Positions 7,836-15,423 of a stretch of DNA of 20,394 nucleotides are shown here, in pieces. A program made the position numbers and the translations under genes. Location: positions 1-20,394 of the forward strand of contig CAWVTK010000016.1 in assembly GCA_963933205.1 (NCBI GenBank). The letters run 5' to 3'. Under the pieces are notes generated by a model. It was not told the DNA's origin and did not search any database. It saw nothing but the letters and a program-made list of their open reading frames with translations. Each line of letters begins with the position of its first letter. Position 1 is the first letter of the stretch. Source of the DNA: UBA6772 sp963933205. GTDB lineage: Bacteria > Bacteroidota > Bacteroidia > Flavobacteriales > UBA7430.

Positions 7836-8714
7836 TTAGTATTCCCAAAGATCAGACTCTAGGTTTCTGATGTCATTTTTGATACGTTCGGCTTCGAGAA
7901 GCTGATGCATTCTATCTTTCTTATATTCGAAAATAGCACGGTCGTATAAATTAGTTTCTTTTGTAATTACAGAAGCAAATAAGCGCTTGTGTAAGAACTC
8001 ATCATAGGTTAGTCTTTCTATATTGTTATTCGTGTTAAATACAGAAGCATTTGCTAATAATTGACGAGCTTCAGGAAGCCAAATCCAAAATAGTTTTACT
8101 TTTTCAACCTCAAGAGTTTCCTTGTTCATGATTTCTGCCACTGGGCACAAACCTAAAATACGAACATCTATTACAGATCTTTTCTTATCGAAAAACCGGT
8201 CTTCAATAATTAAATACTCCTTAATATCTTTACTTTCTACTCGAATGGTATCTACCTCATTCACGAGCTCACCAGTATCGATGTCTTCATACTCAACAGT
8301 ATCGATAGCAAAAAGCATTTTCTGTATCTTCTCTACAGTAACTACTTCGTCGAAATACTCATCCACATAAGCTGTTAAAGATTGATCTTCCATTACAGCT
8401 TTTAGAATATTGTCTGCTAGGTTCATTCTTACTTCACCTCCACCTGTTTTAACAGGATAAGTAGGAAAGTATAAGGGATGGTTTTTTCTTTGTCTTAAAT
8501 CCAAACGTTGTATGTAGGTTTTAGACCAAAGAATGTCATCTTCTCTAACGAAAGGGTAATCTAACACTCTGTTTTGGTAGTCGTGATGCTTAACAAAAGC
8601 ATGACCGTCTAAAGGAGTTGCATTAGAATTATACTCCAAAACATTTGTTTGAGCAAATCCGAAAGAACTTGCTAAAACGACTAATCCTGTAAAGGCAACC
8701 TTAAATATTTTCAT
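7836..8714 (-). CDS. gldN: Type IX secretion / gliding protein GldN (PorN)
   Basis: GldN is the periplasmic partner of the lipoprotein GldK; together they form the ring beneath the outer membrane that links the GldLM motor to the T9SS translocon. The 292-residue protein has a signal peptide (1-21, FGFA-QT). The conserved GldN core is visible: VLDYPFVREDDILWSKTYIQRLDLRQ near 50-75, the DLRQRKNHPLYFP block, and a middle region with DRFFDKKRSVIDVRILGLCPV and FWIWLPEAR near 172-216. It is the last gene of the porP-gldKLMN run, 18 nt after gldM, and is followed by a terminator. Length and motifs are ordinary for the family. Confidence 0.96.
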   Translation of the reverse strand: MKIFKVAFTGLVVLASSFGFAQTNVLEYNSNATPLDGHAFVKHHDYQNRVLDYPFVREDDILWSKTYIQRLDLRQRKNHPLYFPTYPVKTGGGEVRMNLADNILKAVMEDQSLTAYVDEYFDEVVTVEKIQKMLFAIDTVEYEDIDTGELVNEVDTIRVESKDIKEYLIIEDRFFDKKRSVIDVRILGLCPVAEIMNKETLEVEKVKLFWIWLPEARQLLANASVFNTNNNIERLTYDEFLHKRLFASVITKETNLYDRAIFEYKKDRMHQLLEAERIKNDIRNLESDLWEY

Positions 8715-8732
8715 GATTGTTGCGTATTTAAA

Positions 8733-10286
8733 TTACTGTACTGTCAAAATTATTGCACCACAAGGCTTACGTCCATCAGGACCCTTAGCCCTAATGTTAG
8801 TAAATGAGATGTCGGAACCGGGCTTAAGTTTTAAGATTTTTTCTTTAACTTCTGTCGTAAATTTGTTCCCTTTTACTTTTATTGTTTTGGTATACTCTCC
8901 GTCTGTTAAACGAACATCGTAAGACTCTACCGTATATTTTAAATCGAAAGGGAAGTTAGTTAGTGAAGCTGCAATTCCTTGTGCTTTACTAAGTTTTCCT
9001 TTAGACATTACACCTTCTTTTTTACCGTTAATACTTGCGGTAGGCGATGGAATTCTTTTAAGTCTAAATTCTATTGGTTTGCCAATAGTTCTGTTGTTTG
9101 CTTTTACAGTGATTTTTGCATCTCCCTTAGCCTTATCTCGAACAGTTGCTTCGTACTGGCCTGGCTTAATTCTTTTTAAAGTAACATTAGATCCAGAAAC
9201 AGATAAATCTTCAGGAGAATAACCTGGCACGGATACTTCAATAGGATTTGGAACACCTCTGTAAAAAACATTCATTTTAGTAGGAGAAACAACCGCCATT
9301 GGCTTTGCTACCTGGTATTCGAATATTTCTGTATATTCCTTAACACCACTTTCGGTTGTTAAAAATATTTTTGCAGCTCTTTTTTGAACGCCTATACCTC
9401 GTGCAGGAATACTATACATTCCGCGACCATCTAAGGCTACAGGAATCGTATCGGCCTTACTAAAGTCTGGCAAAGTATCGTTTATAAATACATCGGTTAC
9501 TATAATAATCGGTGTTTGGGTATCATCGTAGGCTGCAATAGAAATTGACGCTTTAAAACTATCGCCTTCCATTACGTAATTCTTTGGAGAAATAACTTGC
9601 GCAGCAACCGTAGAGAATTTCATGTCGTCTGCCCCAATATTGCTTCTTAAGTAATCAACAACTTTAGATTCGATATTAACGACATCACCTTGTAATTGAG
9701 TTAAAAAGGTAAGTACAGCGATTAAAGGGTAATGATCAAATCTGTCTTTCTCCCAAGTTTCTGTTTTGGATATATCATCTAACACAAAAGTGTTTTCGAT
9801 TAATGCAGTTAAATCTGTATTATCAGAAACGCCTTTAATGTTTAACATGTACTCTTTGTATGCTTGAATTTCTGCCTTTAACAAAGCCCCTTTTTGCGGC
9901 TTTTTAAGCATTTCGTTGGCAACTTTTTCCAAGTTGTCCATACCAACTAAAGCACCTTCTTCATCATAACCACCGGTTCTTAAAATCAGGGTGTCTTTTA
10001 AATCTCCAATATACTGTCTTAGTTCAGACGCATCGTCTTTTATGTTAAAAGCGAGGTCTTTCCATGCTCCAACTTTTATTGGATTATTATCTGCCGCTTT
10101 TTGGAACTCAGAATACATTAAATTATTCTGAACAGCAATATTTTCTACGGCTGTACTTAAAGAACCTTCAACTTTCTGAAAGGCTTTTAAGATGTCCTTA
10201 GATACATTAAGGGCAAGTAATGCAGTTAACACGAGATACATCATGTTAATCATTTTTTGCCTTGGTGATAAATTACCTCCTGCCAT
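8733..10286 (-). CDS. gldM: Type IX secretion / gliding motor protein GldM (PorM)
   Basis: GldM is the stator-like partner of GldL: a single N-terminal transmembrane helix joins the motor, and a long periplasmic shaft of four domains (D1-D4) reaches GldK/GldN. The 517-residue protein fits: MAGGNLSPRQKMINMMYLVL with the hydrophobic helix at about 12-28, a helical D1 region to about 200, then beta-rich domains. The segment KPMAVVSPTKMNVFYRGVPNP is the typical start of the D3 region, and the C-terminus holds the final D4 domain ending GPDGRKPCGAIILTVQ. It sits 30 nt after gldL and 18 nt before gldN, so it is clearly part of the same operon. No missing region is seen. Confidence 0.97.
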   Translation of the reverse strand: MAGGNLSPRQKMINMMYLVLTALLALNVSKDILKAFQKVEGSLSTAVENIAVQNNLMYSEFQKAADNNPIKVGAWKDLAFNIKDDASELRQYIGDLKDTLILRTGGYDEEGALVGMDNLEKVANEMLKKPQKGALLKAEIQAYKEYMLNIKGVSDNTDLTALIENTFVLDDISKTETWEKDRFDHYPLIAVLTFLTQLQGDVVNIESKVVDYLRSNIGADDMKFSTVAAQVISPKNYVMEGDSFKASISIAAYDDTQTPIIIVTDVFINDTLPDFSKADTIPVALDGRGMYSIPARGIGVQKRAAKIFLTTESGVKEYTEIFEYQVAKPMAVVSPTKMNVFYRGVPNPIEVSVPGYSPEDLSVSGSNVTLKRIKPGQYEATVRDKAKGDAKITVKANNRTIGKPIEFRLKRIPSPTASINGKKEGVMSKGKLSKAQGIAASLTNFPFDLKYTVESYDVRLTDGEYTKTIKVKGNKFTTEVKEKILKLKPGSDISFTNIRAKGPDGRKPCGAIILTVQ

Positions 10287-10316
10287 ACTTTCTATTTCTT
10301 AAGAATTAATAACAGT

Positions 10317-10946
10317 TTATTTATTGTAATTCATTGCATTGAGCATGTTTCCGTAAACGCCGTTTAATGCATTTAAGTTGGTGCTTAACATCTCCAATTC
10401 AACTTTCATTTGTTCTGCGTTGTCAAGAGAAGAAGTCATGTTGGCAGCCATTCTGCGAGTAGCCTCTGTTTGCTCAGCAGAAGAGGTAATTTGTGCTTCG
10501 TACAAAGAGTTGATGTTTGCTAATTTTTTGGCAGCAGCAGAAACTTGCACACTGTATTCTTTTGTACTGTCTGCAATGTCTACAACAGATCCAATTCCGT
10601 TAGCAGCCTGATTTACTTTTTGTAATCCTTCGCCTAAACTTTTGATTAAATCGCCATCAACTTTTGCTTTTTCCAGCATATTGTCTAGTTCTCTAACTGG
10701 ACTTTGCTCATCATTCATTCCTGCTAATTCTGGATAAACAAGAGACCAGTCGTGTTCTGCATGTGGCTTTTCAAATGCGGAGAAGAAGAAAATAATTGCT
10801 TCTGTTCCTAAACCTACAATCAACATTTCATCGGCGAAAGTCCAGTGCTGAATTTTAAATAAAGCACCTAAAATTACTACGGCTGCTCCAATACCGTAGA
10901 GTTTTGCCATGAAATTCTTGCCTCTTTTTGATTCTAAAAAATCCAT
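10317..10946 (-). CDS. gldL: Type IX secretion / gliding motor protein GldL (PorL)
   Basis: GldL is the inner-membrane rotor-type subunit that, with GldM, uses the proton gradient to drive secretion and gliding. The 209-residue protein has two transmembrane helices: about 14-31 (AKLYGIGAAVVILGALF) and 41-57, where E49 in GLGTEAIIFFFSAFE matches the buried glutamate known to be essential in Flavobacterium GldL. The cytoplasmic remainder (about 60-209) is helical and rich in Ala, Glu and Gln, as is typical. The neighbours, gldK 28 nt upstream and gldM 30 nt downstream, confirm the assignment. Nothing is missing. Confidence 0.97.
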   Translation of the reverse strand: MDFLESKRGKNFMAKLYGIGAAVVILGALFKIQHWTFADEMLIVGLGTEAIIFFFSAFEKPHAEHDWSLVYPELAGMNDEQSPVRELDNMLEKAKVDGDLIKSLGEGLQKVNQAANGIGSVVDIADSTKEYSVQVSAAAKKLANINSLYEAQITSSAEQTEATRRMAANMTSSLDNAEQMKVELEMLSTNLNALNGVYGNMLNAMNYNK

Positions 10947-10974
10947 ATCGTTTTGTTTTGTAAGTTGTTCTTAA

Positions 10975-12303
10975 TTAATATCCAAAGTCAATTGTTTCTA
11001 CAGCTGCATAAGTTTTAACACAACGGAAACCAATGTAACATTTAGAAGTGTCTTGGTATTCGTAATCTTTAGCAGCAACTTGTAAAAAAGCGCCTACATC
11101 TTTCCAAGAGCCACCCTTTACTACCTTTCTTTTTAACATAGGATGTGCATTCTCGTCTGCATCATAAGTATAATAAGGATTCATATCGGATACGAATAAA
11201 GAAGCAGATGGCTCAAACGGTGTAGAGCTCCACTCTGAAACATTACCAGACATATTATAAAGACCATAATCGTTTGGCCAGTAGGATTTCGAAGGTGATG
11301 TAAATGCATATCCATCGGCGATATAGTCACCTCTAACAGGTTTAAAGTTTGCGAGTAAGCATCCTTTACTGTTACGAGAGTAAGGCCCTCCCCACGGGTA
11401 CATTTGATTAACTTTACCACCACGAGCAGCATACTCCCATTCAGCTTCTGTAGGTAAGCGGAATTCAGTTTCGTATTGCTGTTGGTATTTTGATAATTGT
11501 TCCAAACGCATGTTTGTTCTCCAATTACAGAAAGCAGTTGCTTGTTCCCAATTAACACCCGTTACCGGGTACTCTCCATAAGCTGGATGCCAAAAGTAGG
11601 TATCGAACATAGGCTCGTTAAAAGTGTAAGAGAAATCGTGCATCCAAGCAAGAGTATCTGGATACACATATACATTATCTTCGTGAACTAAATCTTGACG
11701 AGAAAATCCTTCTCTGTAGGTTTTGGTTACTGGATCAAATCTATTTGACTTTTGTGCCGCTGGAGATTTATCTACCCAAGTATAACTGTGGTTCCAAGAT
11801 CGAGTATCAAATTCTTTATGTCCCATAATTCGATCCTCCAAGGGTAGGTACATTTCTTCGAGTACGAGTTGAATTTCCTCATCATTATCTCCCCAATTTA
11901 AAGGTGTATTCCAGTTTAAATATGGATTATCTAAAAACTCTCCATCTGCAGTTTCTTCTATATACTCGTAACCCTCAACCATTGCTTCGGCAAGTAAAGT
12001 TCTAGCGATAGAATCTCTAACCCAGTGAACAAACTGCCGATACTCATTATTTGTGATTTCAGTTTGATCCATGTGAAAAGCATGCATAGTAACTAATTTC
12101 TTTGGGCTTGTATGAGCGTATGGCACGTCTCCGTCGTTTGCACCCATGGTAAAAGTACCTCGTTCTATAATAACCATTCCATAAGGATCGGAAGGATAGA
12201 ACTCGATTAATTCCTGAACACCAACTAGCTCTCCTCTAGATGAAGTACCACAACTACTTAACGCAGCAGCTGCTAATGCACCAATTAAAAGTAACTTTCT
12301 CAT
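10975..12303 (-). CDS. gldK: Type IX secretion / gliding lipoprotein GldK (PorK)
   Basis: GldK is an outer-membrane lipoprotein that forms the periplasmic ring with GldN. The 442-residue protein has a lipoprotein signal peptide with lipobox LSSC, so C18 should be the lipidated cysteine. The rest is a formylglycine-generating-enzyme-like (FGE-sulfatase) fold: GTFTMG (49-54), DQTEITNNEYRQF (79-91), FRLPTEAEWEYAARGG (281-296), YNMSGNVSEW (349-358), KGGSW (396-400) and GFRCVK (425-430). GldK proteins use this fold structurally and are not known to be enzymes. The gene follows porP after 43 nt and precedes gldL by 28 nt. Confidence 0.97.
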   Translation of the reverse strand: MRKLLLIGALAAAALSSCGTSSRGELVGVQELIEFYPSDPYGMVIIERGTFTMGANDGDVPYAHTSPKKLVTMHAFHMDQTEITNNEYRQFVHWVRDSIARTLLAEAMVEGYEYIEETADGEFLDNPYLNWNTPLNWGDNDEEIQLVLEEMYLPLEDRIMGHKEFDTRSWNHSYTWVDKSPAAQKSNRFDPVTKTYREGFSRQDLVHEDNVYVYPDTLAWMHDFSYTFNEPMFDTYFWHPAYGEYPVTGVNWEQATAFCNWRTNMRLEQLSKYQQQYETEFRLPTEAEWEYAARGGKVNQMYPWGGPYSRNSKGCLLANFKPVRGDYIADGYAFTSPSKSYWPNDYGLYNMSGNVSEWSSTPFEPSASLFVSDMNPYYTYDADENAHPMLKRKVVKGGSWKDVGAFLQVAAKDYEYQDTSKCYIGFRCVKTYAAVETIDFGY

Positions 12304-12346
12304 TTTTGTTGTTTTTCCTACAGTTTACTTAAATAAAGTAATTAAA

Positions 12347-13291
12347 TTAATTGTATCTAATATTTCTATAATGCGTCGGAATTTTACCTCTCGGATGCAT
12401 TTTGAATGAATAGCGTAACAAGATCTCATGCGAGCCACTAGACTCAGATTTTAGATCTGAGGTGGTAATATCATATGCATAGCCAAATTTAAGGTTTTTA
12501 TTGATATTATAACCTGCAATTAAAACTAGTGCGTCGTCTAATCTATAAGTAAGGCCACCCCAAAGACTTTCTCCGTAGTTGGCGTTTAGATTAAAATCTA
12601 TTTGAGTAGAGACTTGATCTGTTTTTACGTGCATTGAAGGACGTAAGGTAAGTTCTCTCGAAACCACGTTTGTCCAACCTAAAGTTAAATAGTGGTGTTT
12701 CTTAAAATTAAAAGTTCGTTCACTCTCACCATAAACAGCCGTTGGCTCATTTAAATGAGTTACAGAATAACCTACATAAAGGTCTTTTATTCTGTAGTAC
12801 AAACCTAAACCTAAATCTGGTACTACATCGTTGGTTCCACTTACGGGTATTAAAGGATCGTTTCCTCCTGCAGTTCCATCTGGTGCTCTCCATTCTCCTT
12901 CTACCCCAACATCAATAAAACCTATGCTAAGTCCAATACCTAATTCAGATTTTTTTGAGATCTTGGTTTGGTAAGCGTAAGAAAAACTAACGCTTCTGGT
13001 GTAATCATTACCAATTTTATCGTTTAAAAGACTTACGCCAGCACCCCCGTGTAAAAAATAAACAGGCGCCTCTATACTAACGTGTTGCGTTGTGGGTGCT
13101 CCATTCTCAAAACCAGCCCACTGGCTACGATGAATAGCCAAAGCGTTAAACTGGTCGTAACTCCCCGAAAAAGCAGGGTTTACCGAATATATATTAAACA
13201 TGTTCAGTGAAAACTGAGGGTCTTGCTGTGCTTTAGCTAAACCACTTAGTAATACAAAAAACAGTACTAAAAACTTTTTCATACAATGCAT
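12347..13291 (-). CDS. porP: PorP/SprF-family type IX secretion outer-membrane protein
   Basis: PorP/SprF proteins are small outer-membrane beta-barrels that work with T9SS; several act as anchors for particular secreted proteins. The family signature is clear: after a signal peptide, QQDPQFSLNMFNIYSVNPAFSGS (residues 22-44) and HRSQWAGF (54-61), then alternating strands typical of a barrel, ending near the C-terminus with the strand EILLRYSFKMHPRG. The open frame begins at 13291, but the ATG at 13282 (MKKFLVLFF...) gives a more usual signal peptide, so the protein is probably 311 residues. It is the first gene of the porP-gldKLMN run, the same order as porPKLMN in Porphyromonas. Confidence 0.93.
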   Translation of the reverse strand: MHCMKKFLVLFFVLLSGLAKAQQDPQFSLNMFNIYSVNPAFSGSYDQFNALAIHRSQWAGFENGAPTTQHVSIEAPVYFLHGGAGVSLLNDKIGNDYTRSVSFSYAYQTKISKKSELGIGLSIGFIDVGVEGEWRAPDGTAGGNDPLIPVSGTNDVVPDLGLGLYYRIKDLYVGYSVTHLNEPTAVYGESERTFNFKKHHYLTLGWTNVVSRELTLRPSMHVKTDQVSTQIDFNLNANYGESLWGGLTYRLDDALVLIAGYNINKNLKFGYAYDITTSDLKSESSGSHEILLRYSFKMHPRGKIPTHYRNIRYN

Positions 13292-13322
13292 AATCTGATC
13301 GTGGCACCTAAATTGGGAGGGC

Positions 13323-13330
13323 TAAAGATA
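13323..13330 (-). promoter_or_regulatory. Possible -7 element of the porP-gldKLMN operon
   Basis: On the minus strand TATCTTTA (13330 to 13323) matches TAnnTTTG except for the last base, about 40 nt before the preferred porP start at 13282. No TTG sits at the right distance upstream, so the call is weak. It follows directly on a T-run that may belong to a terminator. Confidence 0.3.
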
Positions 13331-13357
13331 GAAAAAAAATCAAAATCTAATTGATTT
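13331..13357 (-). terminator. Weak terminator-like hairpin after the arginase-fold gene
   Basis: On the minus strand AAATCAA (13357 to 13351), a 7-nt loop and TTGATTT (13343 to 13337) are followed by a T-run to 13332. The stem is AT-rich and weak, but the T-run is long. If active, it separates the arginase-fold gene from porP. Confidence 0.4.
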
Positions 13358-13421
13358 AAGAATACAACCTTCAAACACTCATTATTAAAGGATTCAAAAT
13401 TTGCAAATCCTATGCCAACTT

Positions 13422-14555
13422 CTAAAATTTTAGATGCGTTAATAGTCTATCTGAAATTAGTCCCTCAAGCGCTTTATTATAGTCGTTTACAGAGCAAGCG
13501 AGCAGAGAAATAACGGATGTGTTGCCTGGGTTTATTAACTCAACCCACCATCTTCCAGAGGAATGACTTTTGTAAAAAATCAATTCAGAAAGACCTGCAT
13601 TGACATGAAATTTTTTGTGGTTTTCTGAATTTAAATCAGGGAAGTCGTCGTATCTCAATTCTAAGCCTTCCATAAAGTACCAAATAGCTTGAGCATAGAC
13701 TTTAGCGCTTTGACTCTTTTTATCCAAACTTGGGTTTAACTCTGCAAACAGAACGCTTTTAATTCCTTGGCTCATTCCTGCATACCTCAATAGTGAACAT
13801 ATAGCTTCTGCAGAGATTCCATTAGGAGACGAATAGGGAGTTGCTGGAGCATCCGAAGCTCTCATAACAGACAAATCGATGCTTAAATGGTCTAAATCTC
13901 TAAGGTAAGGTTCTAGTTCAGAGTAATCCTTATTGAATACACCTAATCGAATAAGGTTAAAATCCATATTCTTGAGTAAGCTAACTTCCATTGGAGCACA
14001 CAGGTAGCTTTGGTATGCAAACAAAGTATACTTTGACAAAAGAGATGAAGAGGAGGAAACTAATTTGGATAAAAATGAACGAGAGTTATACGCATCATGG
14101 TCTTGAAAATCTAGATAAGCATCAGCAGAAGCAAAACTTAAAGGCTTACCTAAGCTGGAATAACCTTGAAATAAAGGCGTAATTAAATCATGCCCACCCC
14201 CTAATACTATCAAGGGGGTACTCTTATGAGCAAAAAATTGACTGATGGTTTTTAACGCACTATACGTGTCCTCTGGCGTACGGCCAATTTTTAAATCACC
14301 TAAATCAAGTAATTTCAAAGTCCAATCACCTTTATACAAATCGTACAGTTGATTTCTAATTTCGTTCGGAGCTAAAGCACAGCCTTCATTATCGCTAGAT
14401 AGACGCCCATCAGGAACTCCCATAATAAAAACATCATAAGCGTTTAAATCAGGTACTTCAATGTTTATATATTGTTGGATAACTGCCCCTAACTTCTCAT
14501 TAATTTGATGAGAAGGATTTGGGATATAAGGTGTAAAATAGTCGGCTATATTCAT
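13422..14555 (-). CDS. Arginase/formimidoylglutamase-fold protein with an altered metal site
   Basis: The 377-residue protein has the arginase (ureohydrolase) fold, which normally holds two Mn ions and hydrolyses guanidino or formimino groups. LGGGHD (118-123) keeps the first His ligand. The usual DAHxD motif is DAYLD (145-149), so the second His is Tyr147. The usual SxDxDxxDP motif is SIDLSVMRAS (225-234), so its second Asp is Ser229 and the DP is lost. The late ExNP motif is kept as ELNP (272-275). Four of six expected ligands remain, so the standard reaction is doubtful: a pseudoenzyme, a one-metal enzyme or a structural protein are all possible. An automatic pipeline would probably call it formimidoylglutamase. 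The gene lies upstream of porP on the same strand, 130 nt away, and there is no signal peptide. Confidence 0.8.
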   Translation of the reverse strand: MNIADYFTPYIPNPSHQINEKLGAVIQQYINIEVPDLNAYDVFIMGVPDGRLSSDNEGCALAPNEIRNQLYDLYKGDWTLKLLDLGDLKIGRTPEDTYSALKTISQFFAHKSTPLIVLGGGHDLITPLFQGYSSLGKPLSFASADAYLDFQDHDAYNSRSFLSKLVSSSSSLLSKYTLFAYQSYLCAPMEVSLLKNMDFNLIRLGVFNKDYSELEPYLRDLDHLSIDLSVMRASDAPATPYSSPNGISAEAICSLLRYAGMSQGIKSVLFAELNPSLDKKSQSAKVYAQAIWYFMEGLELRYDDFPDLNSENHKKFHVNAGLSELIFYKSHSSGRWWVELINPGNTSVISLLACSVNDYNKALEGLISDRLLTHLKF

Positions 14556-14611
14556 GGCAACAATATAAGGAAGATGAAAAAAGTGAAGTAGATTGTTCGA
14601 ATTAATTTTTG

Positions 14612-14619
14612 TAAATTTA
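14612..14619 (+). promoter_or_regulatory. Possible -7 element of the two-gene outer-membrane cassette
   Basis: TAAATTTA resembles TAnnTTTG, with a TTG at 14593-14595 and a 16-nt spacer. The leader to the ATG at 14683 would be about 60 nt. The 14556-14682 gap is divergent between this cassette and the arginase-fold gene, so promoters in both directions are expected; on the minus strand only a poor match (TATTGTTG, near 14561-14568) is seen. Confidence 0.25.
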
Positions 14620-14682
14620 TTTATCTAATGAAATAATCCTAAGATACTTCTTTAAAATAGTGTCTACTAATTCAATACTCTA

Positions 14683-15423
14683 ATGAAACTAATTACACTT
14701 TTTATGCTGTGTTTTAGTGCAAGTATTTACGCACAAAACAATTACTTTTTTTTAGACCGGTATTTAAATCCAAGTATATTATATGATTTAAATACACCAA
14801 CATACTATCTAAATAACACGACGTTAAATCAAGAAATTGGGCTGTACGAAAGAGAGCTTGGTTATGTGTTTAGAATAAAAAATAATGTGTATAAAACTTC
14901 CCTATATCAATACGGATATAATAAATTTCAAGAAACATCATTTAAAATATCTACTGCTAAAAAGCTAAGTAAATCTATAGAGCTTGGTGTACGATTAAGC
15001 TACAACTATCTGAATATTTATGAGCTTGAAAACTTAAGTACAGTAAGTTTTGACCTAGGATTTGGCATAAGAAGAAAGCGCTACATTCTTAGACTATTAC
15101 TGGAAAACCCTTTAAACGCCTCCTATATAGAAAATGATTTGGAGAGTCAATTTATAATTAGCTCAATGTATTTATGGACCAATAATTTAACTTCAGAAAT
15201 ACGCTTTGAGGAATCTCTTCAATCGGGATTAAACCTACTGCACAGAATTAAATATTGTTATAAAACACGTGTGAGCTTAATACTCTCTCAAAGAGTAAAA
15301 CCAATGGAATATGGTTATGGATTGGGTTATAAATTAAAAAACTTTGAGTTTTACAGCCAATACATAAAGTACAGCTACACCAATGCCCTGGGAATATGTA
15401 TTGTATACACACCAAAAAAATGA
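14683..15423 (+). CDS. Unrecognised secreted protein, probably a small outer-membrane barrel
   Basis: I do not recognise this 246-residue protein. It has a Sec signal peptide (1-17, SIYA-QNN). The mature part begins with LDRYLNPSILYDLNTPTYYL and then alternates short polar and aromatic/hydrophobic segments, such as LGYVFRIKNNVYKTSLYQYGY, IELGVRLSYNYLNIYEL, VSFDLGFGIRRKRYILRLLL and FEFYSQYIKYSYTNALGICIVY, the pattern of transmembrane beta-strands. The size and the NPS motif near the mature N-terminus recall PorP/SprF proteins, but the family signature is absent. Its stop codon overlaps the next gene's start (ATGA, 15420-15423), so the two are translationally coupled and may form one outer-membrane assembly. 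Confidence 0.8.
   Translation: MKLITLFMLCFSASIYAQNNYFFLDRYLNPSILYDLNTPTYYLNNTTLNQEIGLYERELGYVFRIKNNVYKTSLYQYGYNKFQETSFKISTAKKLSKSIELGVRLSYNYLNIYELENLSTVSFDLGFGIRRKRYILRLLLENPLNASYIENDLESQFIISSMYLWTNNLTSEIRFEESLQSGLNLLHRIKYCYKTRVSLILSQRVKPMEYGYGLGYKLKNFEFYSQYIKYSYTNALGICIVYTPKK

Noticed and set aside
11181..11691. Open frames in other frames inside gldK
   Set aside because: They overlap a well-supported gldK with conserved motifs throughout and have no domain or start signal of their own.
12325..12341. 6-bp inverted repeat TTACTT...AAGTAA between porP and gldK
   Set aside because: Short and weak with no T-run in the transcribed direction; gldK is best seen as cotranscribed with porP.
15396..15419. 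Earlier start at 15396 for the helix-hairpin-helix protein
   Set aside because: It would put eight polar residues before the signal peptide and overlap the upstream gene by 28 nt; ATG at 15420 gives a clean signal peptide and a 4-nt overlap.
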